The position numbers and the translations under genes were made by a program. A stretch of 64,000 bases of DNA from Paramecium octaurelia (taxonomy: Eukaryota > Ciliophora > Oligohymenophorea > Peniculida > Parameciidae). Of the stretch, positions 14,001 through 24,467 are shown piece after piece. How positions within the stretch are numbered: the first letter of the stretch is position 1; every line of letters begins with the position of its first letter. The stretch covers positions 124,001 to 188,000 of the forward strand of contig CAJJDP010000089.1 of the NCBI GenBank assembly GCA_905182995.1. Direction: 5' to 3'. The notes below the pieces were generated by a model. The model was not told where the DNA came from, made no database searches, and saw only the letters and a program-made list of their open reading frames with translations.

Positions 14001-15289
14001 GATTTCATTAAAGGCAGAGAAACCTTTATGAGTTTCAAGGGCATTTTGATATTGACAAGTAAGGATTCACATGTTATTTTTAGATAAGGTTGTCGATGCC
14101 AAAGCCTTAATTTTTAAGTACGGTAATCTAATGCAACATGGTCTCATACCTAATTCATTAAAACCACTCAGATATAATACTAGGGACACTTGTTTTTGGT
14201 GGATCAAGGCTATCCGTGATTATGTAACTTATACTGATGATTTCTCGATCATTAGTTTATTGCAAGAATAAATTCAATGCATTTTCCAATCTCATGCCAC
14301 AGGCATCAAATTTAAAGAGATATACGTAAATGATGACACCGATAAAGAAGTATTCATTAGTATTTATTGTAGGGTCTGGTTGTAGAACTTAAACTGGATT
14401 CAGAAACTGGTTTCATTATGGGAGGAAACTACAAGAATTGTTTGACTTGGATGGACAAAATGGGATCAGGCACACTAAATAAAGGATATCCTGCTGCATC
14501 TAGAGATGGTGCACCTATTGAATGTACAGCACTGTTAAAAGCATGTCTCGATTTCATTGGAAAGATGCATCAATTGAACAAATTTACTTATCCAGGAATT
14601 AAGTTAATGAATAGGATGGTCACTTGGAGAGCATGGTCGGATTTTATTTGTCAGCATTTTGAAAAGAGCTATTACATTCCGGTTGATCCCTCCTATTATA
14701 ATGAATATTAAGTTATAGAGAAACACGTGAGGAGGAAAGGAATCTATAGAGACATCTTTAGATGCTCAAAACCTCGATCTGAATATCAATTGAGACCAAA
14801 CTCATGTATTGCAATTGCCTTGGCTCCAGAATTGTTTTAAAAAAATCATGTCATACACCATTTAGCATTAATTGAATCTAATTTGATGAGTCTAAACTCA
14901 CTTGGCTTAAGCACTCTGGATCCTATTGCTAGTGAATACAGTGGAAAATACATTCAATTGACAGATCGTTTCAATGCCTAAGATGGATTCTCCATTCACA
15001 ATGGATCTGAATTTGTATTCTTGCTTGGATATTATCTGAAGGCATTGCTCAAAATTCATAAATAGGATATCAAGAAAGAAATATTTTATGCCTACCTTGC
15101 TCCCATCAAGCAACATCTAAAGGAGTAGTAAGAAATCAATATTTATATTCTAGTTATTCTTTACCAGATTTCACTGATTATAATGGACAATTAAGTGAGT
15201 TTGCTCAAAAATCCTCTATATTAAGCATTGCACTTCTTAAAGAGGCCATTTTCGATTTAGAGGAATTTAGTTAAAAATTGTAAAAATGA
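11088..15289 (+). CDS. AGL: Glycogen debranching enzyme (4-alpha-glucanotransferase / amylo-alpha-1,6-glucosidase)
   Basis: Bifunctional cytosolic enzyme that moves maltosyl/maltotriosyl units from glycogen branches and hydrolyses the remaining alpha-1,6 glucose. The N-terminal GH13-type half shows DVVLNHTA, then GIRLDNCHGTPL (nucleophile Asp, about residue 462) and VFAELF (acid/base Glu, about 493). The C-terminal glucosidase half shows GGNYKNCLTWMDKMG, ASRDGAPIE and LRPNSCIAIALAPELF. Three introns were needed: 14059-14083 (25 nt), 14350-14372 (23 nt) and 15128-15153 (26 nt). Spliced length is 1375 codons plus TGA, slightly shorter than the animal enzyme. ATG at 11088 opens the frame; the nearby ATG at 11113 is out of frame and ends at once. 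An Asp-run lies near 11970. A carbohydrate-binding-like module sits between the two halves (separate entry). Confidence 0.95.
13015..13215 (+). other. Glycogen-binding-like (AMPK-beta/CBM48-type) module inside the debranching enzyme
   Basis: Within the debranching enzyme, about residues 643-709, the peptide KVVKLKGSFDNW is followed by alternating strands and the segment PGIYEYKYIIDDVWTIDEN. The order G-S-F-x-x-W, P-G-x-Y-E-Y-K-Y-I-I-D and W is typical of the E-set glycogen-binding domain of AMPK beta subunits and related CBM48/CBM20 domains. It lies in frame, with no intron boundary at either end, between the glucanotransferase and glucosidase halves. I infer glycogen or starch tethering; binding residues cannot be confirmed by eye. 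Confidence 0.7.
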
Positions 15290-15344
15290 ATATTTGATCA
15301 TTGCTATTAATAATTAATTTCAATTTAGATTAATGTTGATATAA

Positions 15345-16234
15345 TCAAGACTTTGATTGAGTCATCAATCTTAATTGTTATTGCAATAGAAAGGTTTCCT
15401 CTATCAATGCTTACAAATACTGGTCCTTCAAGTCTTCCTGCTATCTTATTTACTTGTTGAATTTCTCTTGAGCTGCAGCCATAGACTTGTTTTTCTCGTA
15501 TCTCTTGATGATACTTTCTAAATCTTGTCCTTCAAGTTTAGGCTTTCTAATTATTCCCGTTTCCTTGAAATGAAGGATTTCTTATTCTAAGTACTTTTTC
15601 TGATTAATCAAATTCTATATTTATCTAAATACATTTGTAATGCTCTATACTTATCTTTCGATGAATTTTATTAATTCAAAGAGGATTTATGAAAAGGTTC
15701 ATACGATATTTTCTTTACATTAACTAAAGTAGATTTTCCAATCAATAATTAATCGCCTACATAATCATGACCTTCAAATTTATGGGGTATTACTATTTTG
15801 GCTTATTTCATTGTTGATAACTTTTATTTCATTTGCTCATGCAACTCTATGTTTTATTTTTTTAATTCCTCAATTACTTTTTATAATTCCTTAATTTATT
15901 CAATTGCTGGACCCAAACTCTCTTACAAACTATCCTTGCTATTTCCTTAATTAGTTTTGCTATTTATAATATTAAAAACTAACTGTTAATTAGGTTTTTA
16001 TTGTGTATTTTAATCATTTAATTTATCATTTGCTCTATTTGATGCTATGGCTTTAGTGATTTATGAATATGTTATCGGTTCTTTCTCATAGATCTCTAAT
16101 CTAATTTTCAATGTTTTATTGTGCGATAATAGTACTCTTAATTCAAAGTAATAATCATATATAAATACCATCACTTAAATGCTTGATATACATTTAGGAA
16201 TGAGTGAGGGGATCTGATGCCTATTAAATTTCAT
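15345..16234 (-). CDS. Coiled-coil protein of unknown function
   Basis: I do not recognise this gene. Reading from ATG at 16234 gives 287 residues after removal of one 26-nt intron (15625-15650), ending at TGA 15345. A short N-terminal part is followed by long Gln/Lys/Glu-rich heptad-like stretches, first around residues 110-150 (KELQKVIEELKKQ) and again at the C-terminus, which suggests a coiled-coil scaffold. A second ATG frame starting at 16277 reads in for about 40 codons and then stops, and no GT-AG intron of plausible size joins the two, so the first exon is uncertain. It is convergent with the debranching-enzyme gene, 55 bp between stops. Confidence 0.6.
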
Positions 16235-17136
16235 TAATCCAATTAGGAGAGATTATTGGTTGCTTTTGTTTATTCATAAATAAAATAATAAATTGTTATT
16301 AGTTCAGAAAAATAAAATTTCATTTATTTTATTTAATTATTGATTAAAAAATATAAGGCGAAACTCTCAACTATTTATTTTATATATTTTCCTGCTAGAC
16401 CTATTTAGAACTAATAGTATTGATTAAAATACAGAGAATGTTATAATTATACTAAAATATTTCAACAAATTTTTACAAATTTATATTGTTTATAAAATGT
16501 TCAAGTAATGTTTTGTGATTATTATAAATACTTTAACGATTAGAATTAAAATTAGATTAATATTTACTATATTTCTTATAATATAATGGTAGAATATATA
16601 CTATGAGATGATTCTTGAGAATAAATTGAAAATAATAAAGAGAAATTATAAAATATTGAATTTAAATTATTTCTAAAATATATCTATGCCTCTTTACCAT
16701 TCATGATCTATTCTTTTATCGGAGAATGTTTGTACCCAGCTCGAAATGAGAAGATCGAGTAAAAAGCTTTGAAACAGTATTTTCTTAAAAATTCAAACTG
16801 AATTAATCAATTATTTTTGAAAGAATTTTATCTGAAACTTACAAAATTATCTTAGAGTACTTAGTCAAAAAGGCAAAGCGAAACAATTTGATTAAGAAGA
16901 AAATTAGTTTTGAAGTTTTAAGATAGTGAATCAATCTTCTAAATTTGAACTAGTACTGTTTTTGTATGAGTTCCTATTTTCATAGTAATATACAATTGTT
17001 AGATCGTATGATTTTAAAATCTTGATTTCCTTATGTAAGATTTGTAAATACTTGAGATTGTTGACTTTCTGACTATTGTAATTTAGTTATCATAGCAGAG
17101 TTACTCTACGATCTTTAATTAATACATTAATAAAAT
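16235..17136. other. AT-rich intergenic region with a possible gene relic
   Basis: Most of this stretch is very AT-rich and featureless. Around 16705-16960 the plus strand reads as a coding-like frame (MIYSFIGECLYPARNEKI and onward) with ordinary amino-acid composition, but in-frame TGA codons interrupt it three times and I could not remove them with plausible introns. It may be a decayed gene or chance. Confidence 0.4.
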
Positions 17137-18161
17137 ATGCTTCTTGACATAATATTACTTTTAAGTTCTTCTATCTTTGCTCTTCTCTTTCAAGTTGACG
17201 AACTGGGAGAATCGATACATGATTGTGCCAAATTGTTTATATTAGGAACACTAATTACGGAATTCCCATGGATGCTGGTAGGAATAATCACTTTTTTATG
17301 GATTAAGGAGGGTTTTAAAACTAAGGATGCTCATTAACAAGAAAAACATCAAGCAAACCCCGCAGTTATTATACATCATGCGAGGGAAGGAGCGACTGCC
17401 ACCTCTGCAGATTATGTACAACCTGTCATTGAGGCTGTATAAATCTTTGACTATGTTACTGGAGAAAGCCAATATGCTATCATACAGAAAACTGAGAAGA
17501 GCTTATTGACTCAATTAGGAGTTACGTTGAAGAATACAATATTGTTGGAGAAGGGCAGACCACAGGATGCAAGTTGTAATTCCAAGTTAATCTCGCATAT
17601 TGATCAATAAAAGAGAGCCAATAATTAGAATATATCCATTATTTATGAGGACAACAGCGAGTATTAACAAAACCAGGTTAAACCTCATGTTTCCATTCCA
17701 TTCAAAATTGGGGACTTTGACAAATAGATGGGGGAAATAATATAGGCAGAAATATTGTCAGGGGAATATTCGGTTGAGAACAAAGTAGTTCATACAAAAT
17801 TAAAGTATGAATAGGCTTTGATTTCAATTTTAATAAGTATCAATCAAAATATAACAATTAAGTCTCGGTCATTCCACAAGTTGAAGCTTTGATTTTCAGG
17901 TTTTTTAACTCAATTCTATTCGGAGTAGTCCTTCACTCAGCAGTGCAAAGAAAAAATTTACTCACGTTTTCTCATTTAATATACTTGATTATTCTATTAA
18001 CAAGTTGTGTAGTTGCCTATATATTTGGATATTATTATCAATCTATTAATATTAGACAATTCCTTTTGGGATGTCTATTATGGTCATTTCAACATGTCAA
18101 CCCAAACTTATGTTTATTAGTATTTCCTATACCAACACTACTGTTTTTTGCAGGCTTATGA
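17137..18161 (+). CDS. Multi-pass membrane protein of unknown function
   Basis: I do not recognise the family. The 332-residue product has two hydrophobic N-terminal segments (residues about 1-17 and 30-55, ending FLWIKEG), a long soluble middle (about 60-235) and a C-terminal cluster of three to four hydrophobic helices (IYLIILLTSCVVAYIFGYYY and onward). This arrangement resembles endomembrane or nuclear-envelope proteins with a large lumenal loop, but that is only a topology guess. A 26-nt intron near 17848-17873 (GTATCAATC...AATTAAG, 3' end AAG) is required to join the soluble part to the helices, and with it the length is an exact number of codons. Without it the frame stops at TGA before the last helices. 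Confidence 0.65.
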
Positions 18162-18195
18162 ATTTCAATTCAATTAAAATATTAAATTGCTCGGA

Positions 18196-18219
18196 CTTGA
18201 TATATATATGTATATCAAG
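18196..18219. repeat. Short AT-rich inverted repeat between convergent genes
   Basis: Nine-base arms CTTGATATA and TATATCAAG around a 6-base spacer lie in the 214-bp gap between the 3' ends of two convergent genes. It could form a hairpin in either transcript, but in such AT-rich DNA it may be accidental. Confidence 0.3.
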
Positions 18220-18375
18220 TTTTATATAGATATTTAAATTCCATCAAATTTCAGTATTTTTTGATTTAATTATAATACATATATACATATATATATATAT
18301 CTAGAGAGAAGGAATGTTTTTAGGATATATGATAAAAGATATTGAAATATAAATATTGTAAATTTAACAATTTAA

Positions 18376-19172
18376 TCAACATTTAAATTGAATGAGCACG
18401 GAATCACCTAATTTGATCCAATTTTGCAGTCCTTTCTAAAATTCAGATAAATTTAATGAGATGTTATTTAAATTAAATGTTGTATCAATAGAATTGACAA
18501 TGTAAACATTTTTATATGTTGGCGTTTGTCTTAGAATTTCCAAACCTCAAATAATGAAATAAGAACTACTTTCTAAAATGTAGGTTGCCTTCTCCAATAA
18601 TTGATAATCATTAGTAGATTTGGCTAATTTGATAACATCATATGCTCTTGATTATTTGTCCATCCAAATTTATTCTTAGGTATCAATGTTACTAACTTAG
18701 ATTTCATAATGTTGATTAATCAAATTGACAACTTCATCCTTTCTTTACTTAATCAATTTGAAAATGAGGGCAAAAGTTTATTCAACTTCTTTTAATACCT
18801 TTTGTTTTGATTCCTCGAATGTTAGTTTTGTATGTCTAATGTCTACAAGAACAGTTTCTGTTTTTTCTAATCTCAAGATTCCTATTTGAATATACTAAAG
18901 AGTGAAATTACCATCTTTGGCAGCCTGATCCATAGATGATCGAATATCTTTGGTAGCTTTATCCATCTAATCAACCAGATGTCCTTTGTGATCTCCAAAC
19001 ATCAAACAAGTAGGACAAATAAGACTAGATAAACTTGATGGGAATACACATGACAAGAAGTGCAGAAGGCTTCTAATTGTCTTTTATGGACGGTGCACTC
19101 TCCAACTCTGAGAGTATCATCGCTATTGAGTTATTTAGTAGATGGTCCTGATTTGAGTTATTCTGATATCAT
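18376..19172 (-). CDS. B-box zinc-finger coiled-coil protein
   Basis: After removal of a 23-nt intron near 19045, the N-terminal part shows spaced Cys/His residues: VGECTVHKRQLEAFCTSCHV, then LICPTCLMFGDHKGH. This matches a B-box zinc finger, as in TRIM-type proteins. It is followed by about 150 residues of charged helix (KATKDI, RLEKTE, LIKQRKDEVVNLINQ), so it is probably a dimeric scaffold; no RING is visible upstream. An in-frame TGA (ATT ATT TGA GGT, near 18555) would truncate the protein, but a 24-nt GT...GAG segment (GTAGTTCTT...TTTGAG) removes it without shifting frame. That gives 249 residues ending at TGA 18376. The unusual GAG 3' end makes this last step less sure. Confidence 0.7.
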
Positions 19173-19304
19173 AAATTTTATTAATAACTAAAAAGGAAAT
19201 CGCATTCACATTAAAAAAGGTTGTTTGACAAATAAGTGACTAGAGAGATGGCATTATATATTGAATGATTAATGTATTTAGATGTACGATGTGTGATAAT
19301 AACT

Positions 19305-19717
19305 TCACAATCCCTTAATTTTATCTTCGACGAATTGTTTTTCATTTTCACTAACTTCAATTGCAAAATCCTTGAGTGCAACAGAGGAGCACTTTCTTGA
19401 TTTGATCTTCTTAGTTTTAGTAAGGAATTTAGAAATGCCAATCCATTCTCCCAACAAAGCTCCTTTTTCTACTTTCCAAACTGGGATTTAGAATTATTTA
19501 GCCAAAGCAACAATCAATTTCTTGTATGTGTCTTCAGTGCAATCATCAGCCAAAACCACGAATTTTGCCTAGAGATGAAGAGTATTCATACTTGTTTGCT
19601 TTCAATGGCTTTGCACACTTCGTGGACTCCCTTAGCCAACAATCCTCTATGTAATGATGTTTAAACAACTCTCTTTAAGGTTGTGAGTTCTTCTGATAAT
19701 TACTCGACTTCTGCCAT
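19305..19717 (-). CDS. RPS12: 40S ribosomal protein eS12
   Basis: Small-subunit ribosomal protein. The 129-residue product shows the family's pattern: HRGLLAKGVHEVCKAIESKQ, then the L7Ae-like core AKFVVLADDCTEDTYKKLIVA and LLGEWIGISK, and a basic C-terminus. One 23-nt intron (19569-19591, GTATG...CTCTAG) interrupts the gene after the first third, and spliced length is exact. The start is the ATG at 19717 (MAEVEQL). It lies 132 bp upstream of the B-box gene on the same strand. Confidence 0.93.
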
Positions 19718-19827
19718 AATAAATAATTTAAATCTTATTTAAATTAAGAAACTCTCTCTTATGAAATATTACAAAGTAAAGTAAAAATATACAAATCACA
19801 ATCATTTTCATTTCCATTGAAGCTATA

Positions 19828-21193
19828 TCACACCAATATAACTTAAGTGTTGTAGTGAATGTCTTTAACTAATTAAAACTTTAATTCATCAGAATATTTG
19901 ATTTTAATAGTGCAGATAGGATGATCCAAATCTTAGAGTATCCTCATCTTAAATCTCAGAGATTGTCTTAATTCTTCCTTCCTCTATTACACTTTGAGTT
20001 GATGTTCCTTTTTCTATTTCTCAAATCTAATCTTCTGACACTCCTTCCTTTATTAATCAATCAATTATTCCTGTTTTTGATTGATCTTTTGATAATGAGC
20101 ATAAAAGTGATCAAAGTTTGCTCTAACTCCATCAAAGATCGAAGCCCTATTCCGATCAACCAACATTAATTTAACCTTCTTTTTATTCTTCTTCGTTCTA
20201 TCAGCAATCATCAAGGTTCTATTGTTGGTTGTGTAGATGAGTGATTTATTCAGTTGATGAACACCCAACTTGGTGTATATGTCGACATCCCAACTTGATA
20301 GCATCGTGGGATTCTTAGGCCAAATCACGCCCTTGTCCTTAGTTTGTTGATATTACTCATCCATAAAGTCTATGAGATCTGGTGATAGGGACATCGAATA
20401 AAACTGATATGAACACTCGTTGTTGGAACAGGACTCAAAGACCTTGTTTCTGTTGTCTCTCTATTATTCCAAAAGGTCTTCTGATTTGTAAAAACACTTC
20501 AGTTCCTTTAAGTTTCCAAATAAATCATTGCAATTATTGAATGTGTTTACAAAGTTAAACTCCTCCTCTTTGATTAACTGCAATTTCAGCAACTCTCTCT
20601 ATTTTACTTGTCTCAGCAAATTGAGTGCAATCAAGTTCTCATTCAATAGGATTTCCCTTGCAACATCAATACTTTGTATATCCATGTGTTTCTACCGTTT
20701 TTGCTTATAAGCCTTGCTCGGTCTAAAAGCCACATTCATTCGATAACTAAAATTGCTATAATAAATTTACTCATTCTCTTGAGCACGCATGAAGACTCTC
20801 AAAAGTGGCCTCTAAAGTCTTTCAACTTTTTTATTATAATAGGTTTCATCATATTCCAATGTATTGAGTAACGAATTTTGTTTCGAATAATTACGATTAG
20901 TATTCAGATGACGCCTAAGATCCAATTGCTGCATCACTTTGGGGTCAATGCCAGCTTCCAAATCTTCTTCATCGCACGAGTACTCATTTTCATCAGGGTA
21001 CACTATATTGTTGTGAATGTAAACAGTAGGCAATTTGATTGAGGTCTAAGCAACAGTTGAAATAGTCACAAAATTGGGTACTTCAATATGTTTACAGGGA
21101 ATTGGCTATGTAGATTGTAATGAGTACTTCCAATTGTTCGTAATCCCATTTTTCCTTCTTTACAAAAACCACATTCGGATCAATGTTCTTCAT
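19828..21193 (-). CDS. Hypothetical charged protein with C-terminal coiled coil
   Basis: I do not recognise this 447-residue protein. One 22-nt intron (21106-21127) near the 5' end is needed; without it the frame ends at TGA after about 37 codons. The middle contains a Cys-bearing segment (FESCSNNECSYQFYSMSLS) and a tract DRTKKNKKKVKL. The C-terminal 110 residues begin with a Lys/Gln/Glu-rich helix (EQLIDQQRKECQKIRFEKQ), followed by a short beta-like tail. No catalytic motif, membrane segment or signal peptide is evident. It is divergent from the oxygenase gene, 169 bp away. Confidence 0.65.
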
Positions 21194-21362
21194 TATTTTT
21201 AAGATTTAATTTTGTTTAATTTATACACTTAAAGTCAAAGAAGCACAATTCAAAAAGAGAATATCACGTACATTTTATAGCCAAGAGAATATTACTGATC
21301 AAATATCCAACTATAAATAGTACTCACTCTTTAATTGAATGACATATTATTAATTTATTAAA

Positions 21363-22541
21363 ATGTTTACAACAAGATTTGTCTATAGATTTGCTAAATC
21401 TGTACCCGTGGTCGATGTTACAGCCTTCCTTGCCAAAAAGGGAGACACCTCTGCCCAATGTGCCCAAGTAGCAGAAGCTCTCCACAATTACGGTGCCATT
21501 TGCATCAAGGATCCACGAGTTAACGATCGTCATAATGTCGACTTCTTGGATATGATGGAAAAGTATTTTGAATCCAGAGCTGCCAAATTCTATAACAATG
21601 AATAAGTATTCACATGCCTTTAATTCAAGGTCGAAGATATCTTCCCCAATTACGCATATTAAGTCGGAGCTACACCAGAGTTCGTTGAAAAAGCAAGAAC
21701 ACACAACAATGTTGTCAAATAATACACCAAAGAAAATGAGGCTTTGACTCCATAACCAGCTCCCTATGTAATTTTTTCATCTCTATTAAAAAGGATGCCA
21801 AGTGGAGATTCTTTTGGCCCATCGATGACTCAGGCAAACGAACCAAGGATGAAGAGTATGCTACTTTCACTCATATCATTATAGTTTCCAACCCCCTAGA
21901 TTCAGACCCAAGGATGTTCCTTAGTTTGGAGAACGAATGGAATAATGGGGCAAGATGATGATCAATGGATGCTTGACAGTCGCTGAAATGGCTGCTGTTG
22001 GTATGAGCATTCCAGCTGACTCTTTTACCAGCAGAATGTAAAATGGACCTCATTTACTTGCTCCAACTGGTTCTGATTTGGATAGACACAAGCCAGGAAC
22101 CATTTTTGCAGGATTTCATTATGATTTGAATTTCCTCACCATTCATGGTAAGAGTCGCTATCCTGGCTTGTATGTTTGGTTAAGAAACGGAGAGAGAATC
22201 TCAGTTGCTGTCCCAGAAGGCCACTTGCTCCTTTAAGCTGGTGCTCAATTCGATTTGCTTACTGGTGGCTATGTGACTTGTGGATATCATGAAGTATTTT
22301 TTTTACAATATCTCTACAGGTCATTTACACAGAAGAAGCCAAAAAAAAATATGAAGAAAATAAGAAAGCTGGAAAAAGCACATGGAGAGTCTCCTCAACT
22401 CTCTTTTCACATATTAATTCTGATGTCACTCTCCAACCATTGGATAAATTTGCCAAAACAGGATTGCCACCTAAATATAAGCCAATTAAAGCATTTGAAT
22501 AAGTCTAACAAGAATTAGAAGCCATCAAATTAAAGTAATGA
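21363..22541 (+). CDS. 2-oxoglutarate/Fe(II)-dependent dioxygenase (isopenicillin-N-synthase-like)
   Basis: Predicted non-haem iron oxygenase. The jelly-roll core near the C-terminus shows GFHYDLNFLTIHGKS, supplying the H-x-D metal pair, then PEGHLLLQAGAQFDLLTGGY and GYHEV for the distal His. The N-terminal part (PVVDVTAFLAKKG, EALHNYGAICIKDPRV) matches the DIOX N-terminal region. Four introns are inferred: 21606-21629 (24 nt), 21768-21793 (26), 21856-21884 (29) and 22294-22319 (26), leaving 357 residues. Two of these end AAG rather than TAG. The substrate cannot be told from sequence. The first residues (MFTTRFVYRFAKS) are Arg-rich and hydrophobic, compatible with a mitochondrial presequence (inference). 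Confidence 0.85.
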
Positions 22542-23118
22542 TGAATATTCAAAAATTTGTATATGGAAATAAAAATTTATGAAAATATATTAATTTTTGA
22601 AACATGCAGTTTTAATCATCAATTCAATACTTTATTTGTTATTTTCAATAACAATTATGAACTATCAATAGCTTAGATCAACATATAATAAGTCTTATTA
22701 AAAAAAATACTTTATTTATATTAATTATTTATTCAACATTAATAATCAATAAAATAAAAATAGTATAAGCGATAAAAATATTCTCCTACTTTATTGAACT
22801 ATATGTGTATCAAAAACAAAAAAATTAAGATCAAAGACTATTATATGATTAGAGAAGTCTTGGTTATTCTTTTATATAAGATATGTTGAGATACAAAGAT
22901 TTTGGAATGTTTTATTATGCACATTATTTCAACCAAGAGAAAAAGAAAAATTGATTGTTTTATCAAATGTATCTTCAAAAATTTCTATTTTACGAATGAA
23001 TATAAATTATTCTAGAAATGCAACTAATATTATTAAGGAATAAATCAAGATAGATAGAATTTTTTAAACTTTAAATTTTGGTTGTACTAGAATGTTACAT
23101 TATTTCCATTTAAGTCCA
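22542..23118. other. AT-rich intergenic region without a recognisable gene
   Basis: Strongly AT-rich sequence following the oxygenase stop. I see only short chance frames on either strand and no conserved protein segment. The next 242 bp (23119-23360), up to the stop of the following minus-strand gene, belong to the duplicated block. Confidence 0.6.
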
Positions 23119-23360
23119 TAATACAAAAACCTATTCATATTCATTTGATAATATATAGGAGTGAGCGAAATTTCAAGCCATAAATTATTCAACAATCAAA
23201 ATAAAAGTAAAAAATAATTCTTAGTCTATCAATAAACTTACCAAATAACTAAAAATTAATAGTATCGATCAAATATTTAAATAAAAGAAAAATATAGACT
23301 AAACTAATTGTAATAGTTTGATTATTTTTTAAATCTAATCTTTTACAATATGCATTTGTA

Positions 23361-24277
23361 TCAAGATATATTTGAATTAGCTAGTGTTTTACTAACAATT
23401 GGACCCTAAGAAGTTACTAAAAGATGCCCTAAATGATTGATGAATTTAAATACCATCAAAAACAGCTTAAAGAATTTCATTAGTCCTTAAATAGGGGGCA
23501 ACCTTTTCCCATTAACCTTTCTTTGGATTCAGTTCTTCTTCCATTCCATCTTTGAAAATAGATTGATGTCCTTGGATTTTGACTCTCTCTCCAACTTTGC
23601 TTCCTGGAGCTGGCCTCATCAATTCTACTTATGTGTGAGAAGCGTCAGATGCACATAAAACCATACCATTAGACATAAATCCTATTCAATATATCAATGT
23701 AAAATACCTGCTAATTTTCTTGGTTTAAGATTCACTAATACAATAACTTATCCAGTCATTTCTTCAATAGGTACAAATTATTATAATCCTGAAGCTATCT
23801 ATCTGACTTCTCCTCCGATATCAATTTCTTCACAATATAATTTATCTGATTCTTCATGCTAAAATTAATTGATGAAAATACCTTCCAAACTCTTTTTAAT
23901 TCACCAACTCTCATATCTATACATAAGAAATCTTCAAGTGTTGGATTAGCTGCCTTTTTGCCCTACTATTGTTAATTTTATTGTTGCTTTTTCTCTTATT
24001 ACGGTTGCTTTTCTTTTTTTTACGGTTATTCCTTTTTTTGAAGTTATTCTAGAAATTTCTAAGATTCTTGTGACTATTTTTAAGGTTCTTCCTTTTTTGG
24101 CTAAGGCTCTGTCTATTACTCTACCTTTTGGCTTGATTAATTTTCTTATTTGGTAGTGGGTGTAATATATTCTGCAAATGGGGAAGGCTTATGCTCAACT
24201 CCTAGGCTTTCTTCTAATTAATAAATGATCATTTCGAGTTTGGTTAAGGTTGATTTGAATTAGGATATTGTGTTCAT
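23361..24277 (-). CDS. EMAPII/Arc1p-like tRNA-binding protein, copy 1
   Basis: Predicted aminoacyl-tRNA synthetase cofactor (AIMP1/Arc1p type) that binds tRNA through an OB fold. The 280-residue product has a short helical N-terminus (MNTISQFKSTLTKLEMIIYQ), a Lys/Gln-rich linker (residues about 45-115) and a C-terminal tRNA-binding domain starting DFLCIDMRVGELKRVWK. The domain includes VIVLVNLKPRKLAG, then GMVLCASD and PGSKVGERV. Introns of 23, 26 and 25 nt are required, and the last restores the family-like tail GHLLVTSQGPIVSKTLANSN. It could instead be the detached C-domain of a Tyr or Met synthetase, but no catalytic HIGH/KMSKS motif is present. This copy and the one at 24710 are identical, so probably only one exists in the genome. 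Confidence 0.8.
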
Positions 24278-24348
24278 TTTAATATGTACTAAATTGAGAA
24301 ATTAAATCATTAAATAGTATAAATAATAGTGAAAGAATTATAAATGTA

Positions 24349-24466
24349 TCATTTTGTTTTTAATGGAGGTAGTACTCTTTTGTGTGATTTAAGTTTCATT
24401 TTATTAGGAACTCCAAAAGACTCTTAGAATGAAGTTGGTATAAAATATTTGTTAATCATTTGAGTG
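24349..24466 (-). pseudogene. 3' fragment of the CAMK-like kinase gene, cut at the N
   Basis: The last 38 or so codons of the kinase at 25698-27146, including its TGA, are repeated here and stop at the N. This is best read as contig-end sequence and not a real gene remnant. Confidence 0.8.
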
Positions 24467-24467
24467 N
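24467..24467. other. Single undetermined base at a contig join
   Basis: The only N in the window sits exactly between the two copies of the 1348-bp repeat, as expected if two overlapping contig ends were abutted and not merged. Confidence 0.9.

Larger units (their letters stand above)
23119..24466. repeat. Direct duplication, copy 1 (1348 bp)
   Basis: This block recurs at 24468-25815 with an offset of 1349, and it is identical wherever I compared it line by line. It ends immediately before the single N at 24467, and copy 2 starts immediately after it. It carries the complete tRNA-binding protein gene and the last 118 bp of the downstream kinase frame. Confidence 0.95.
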
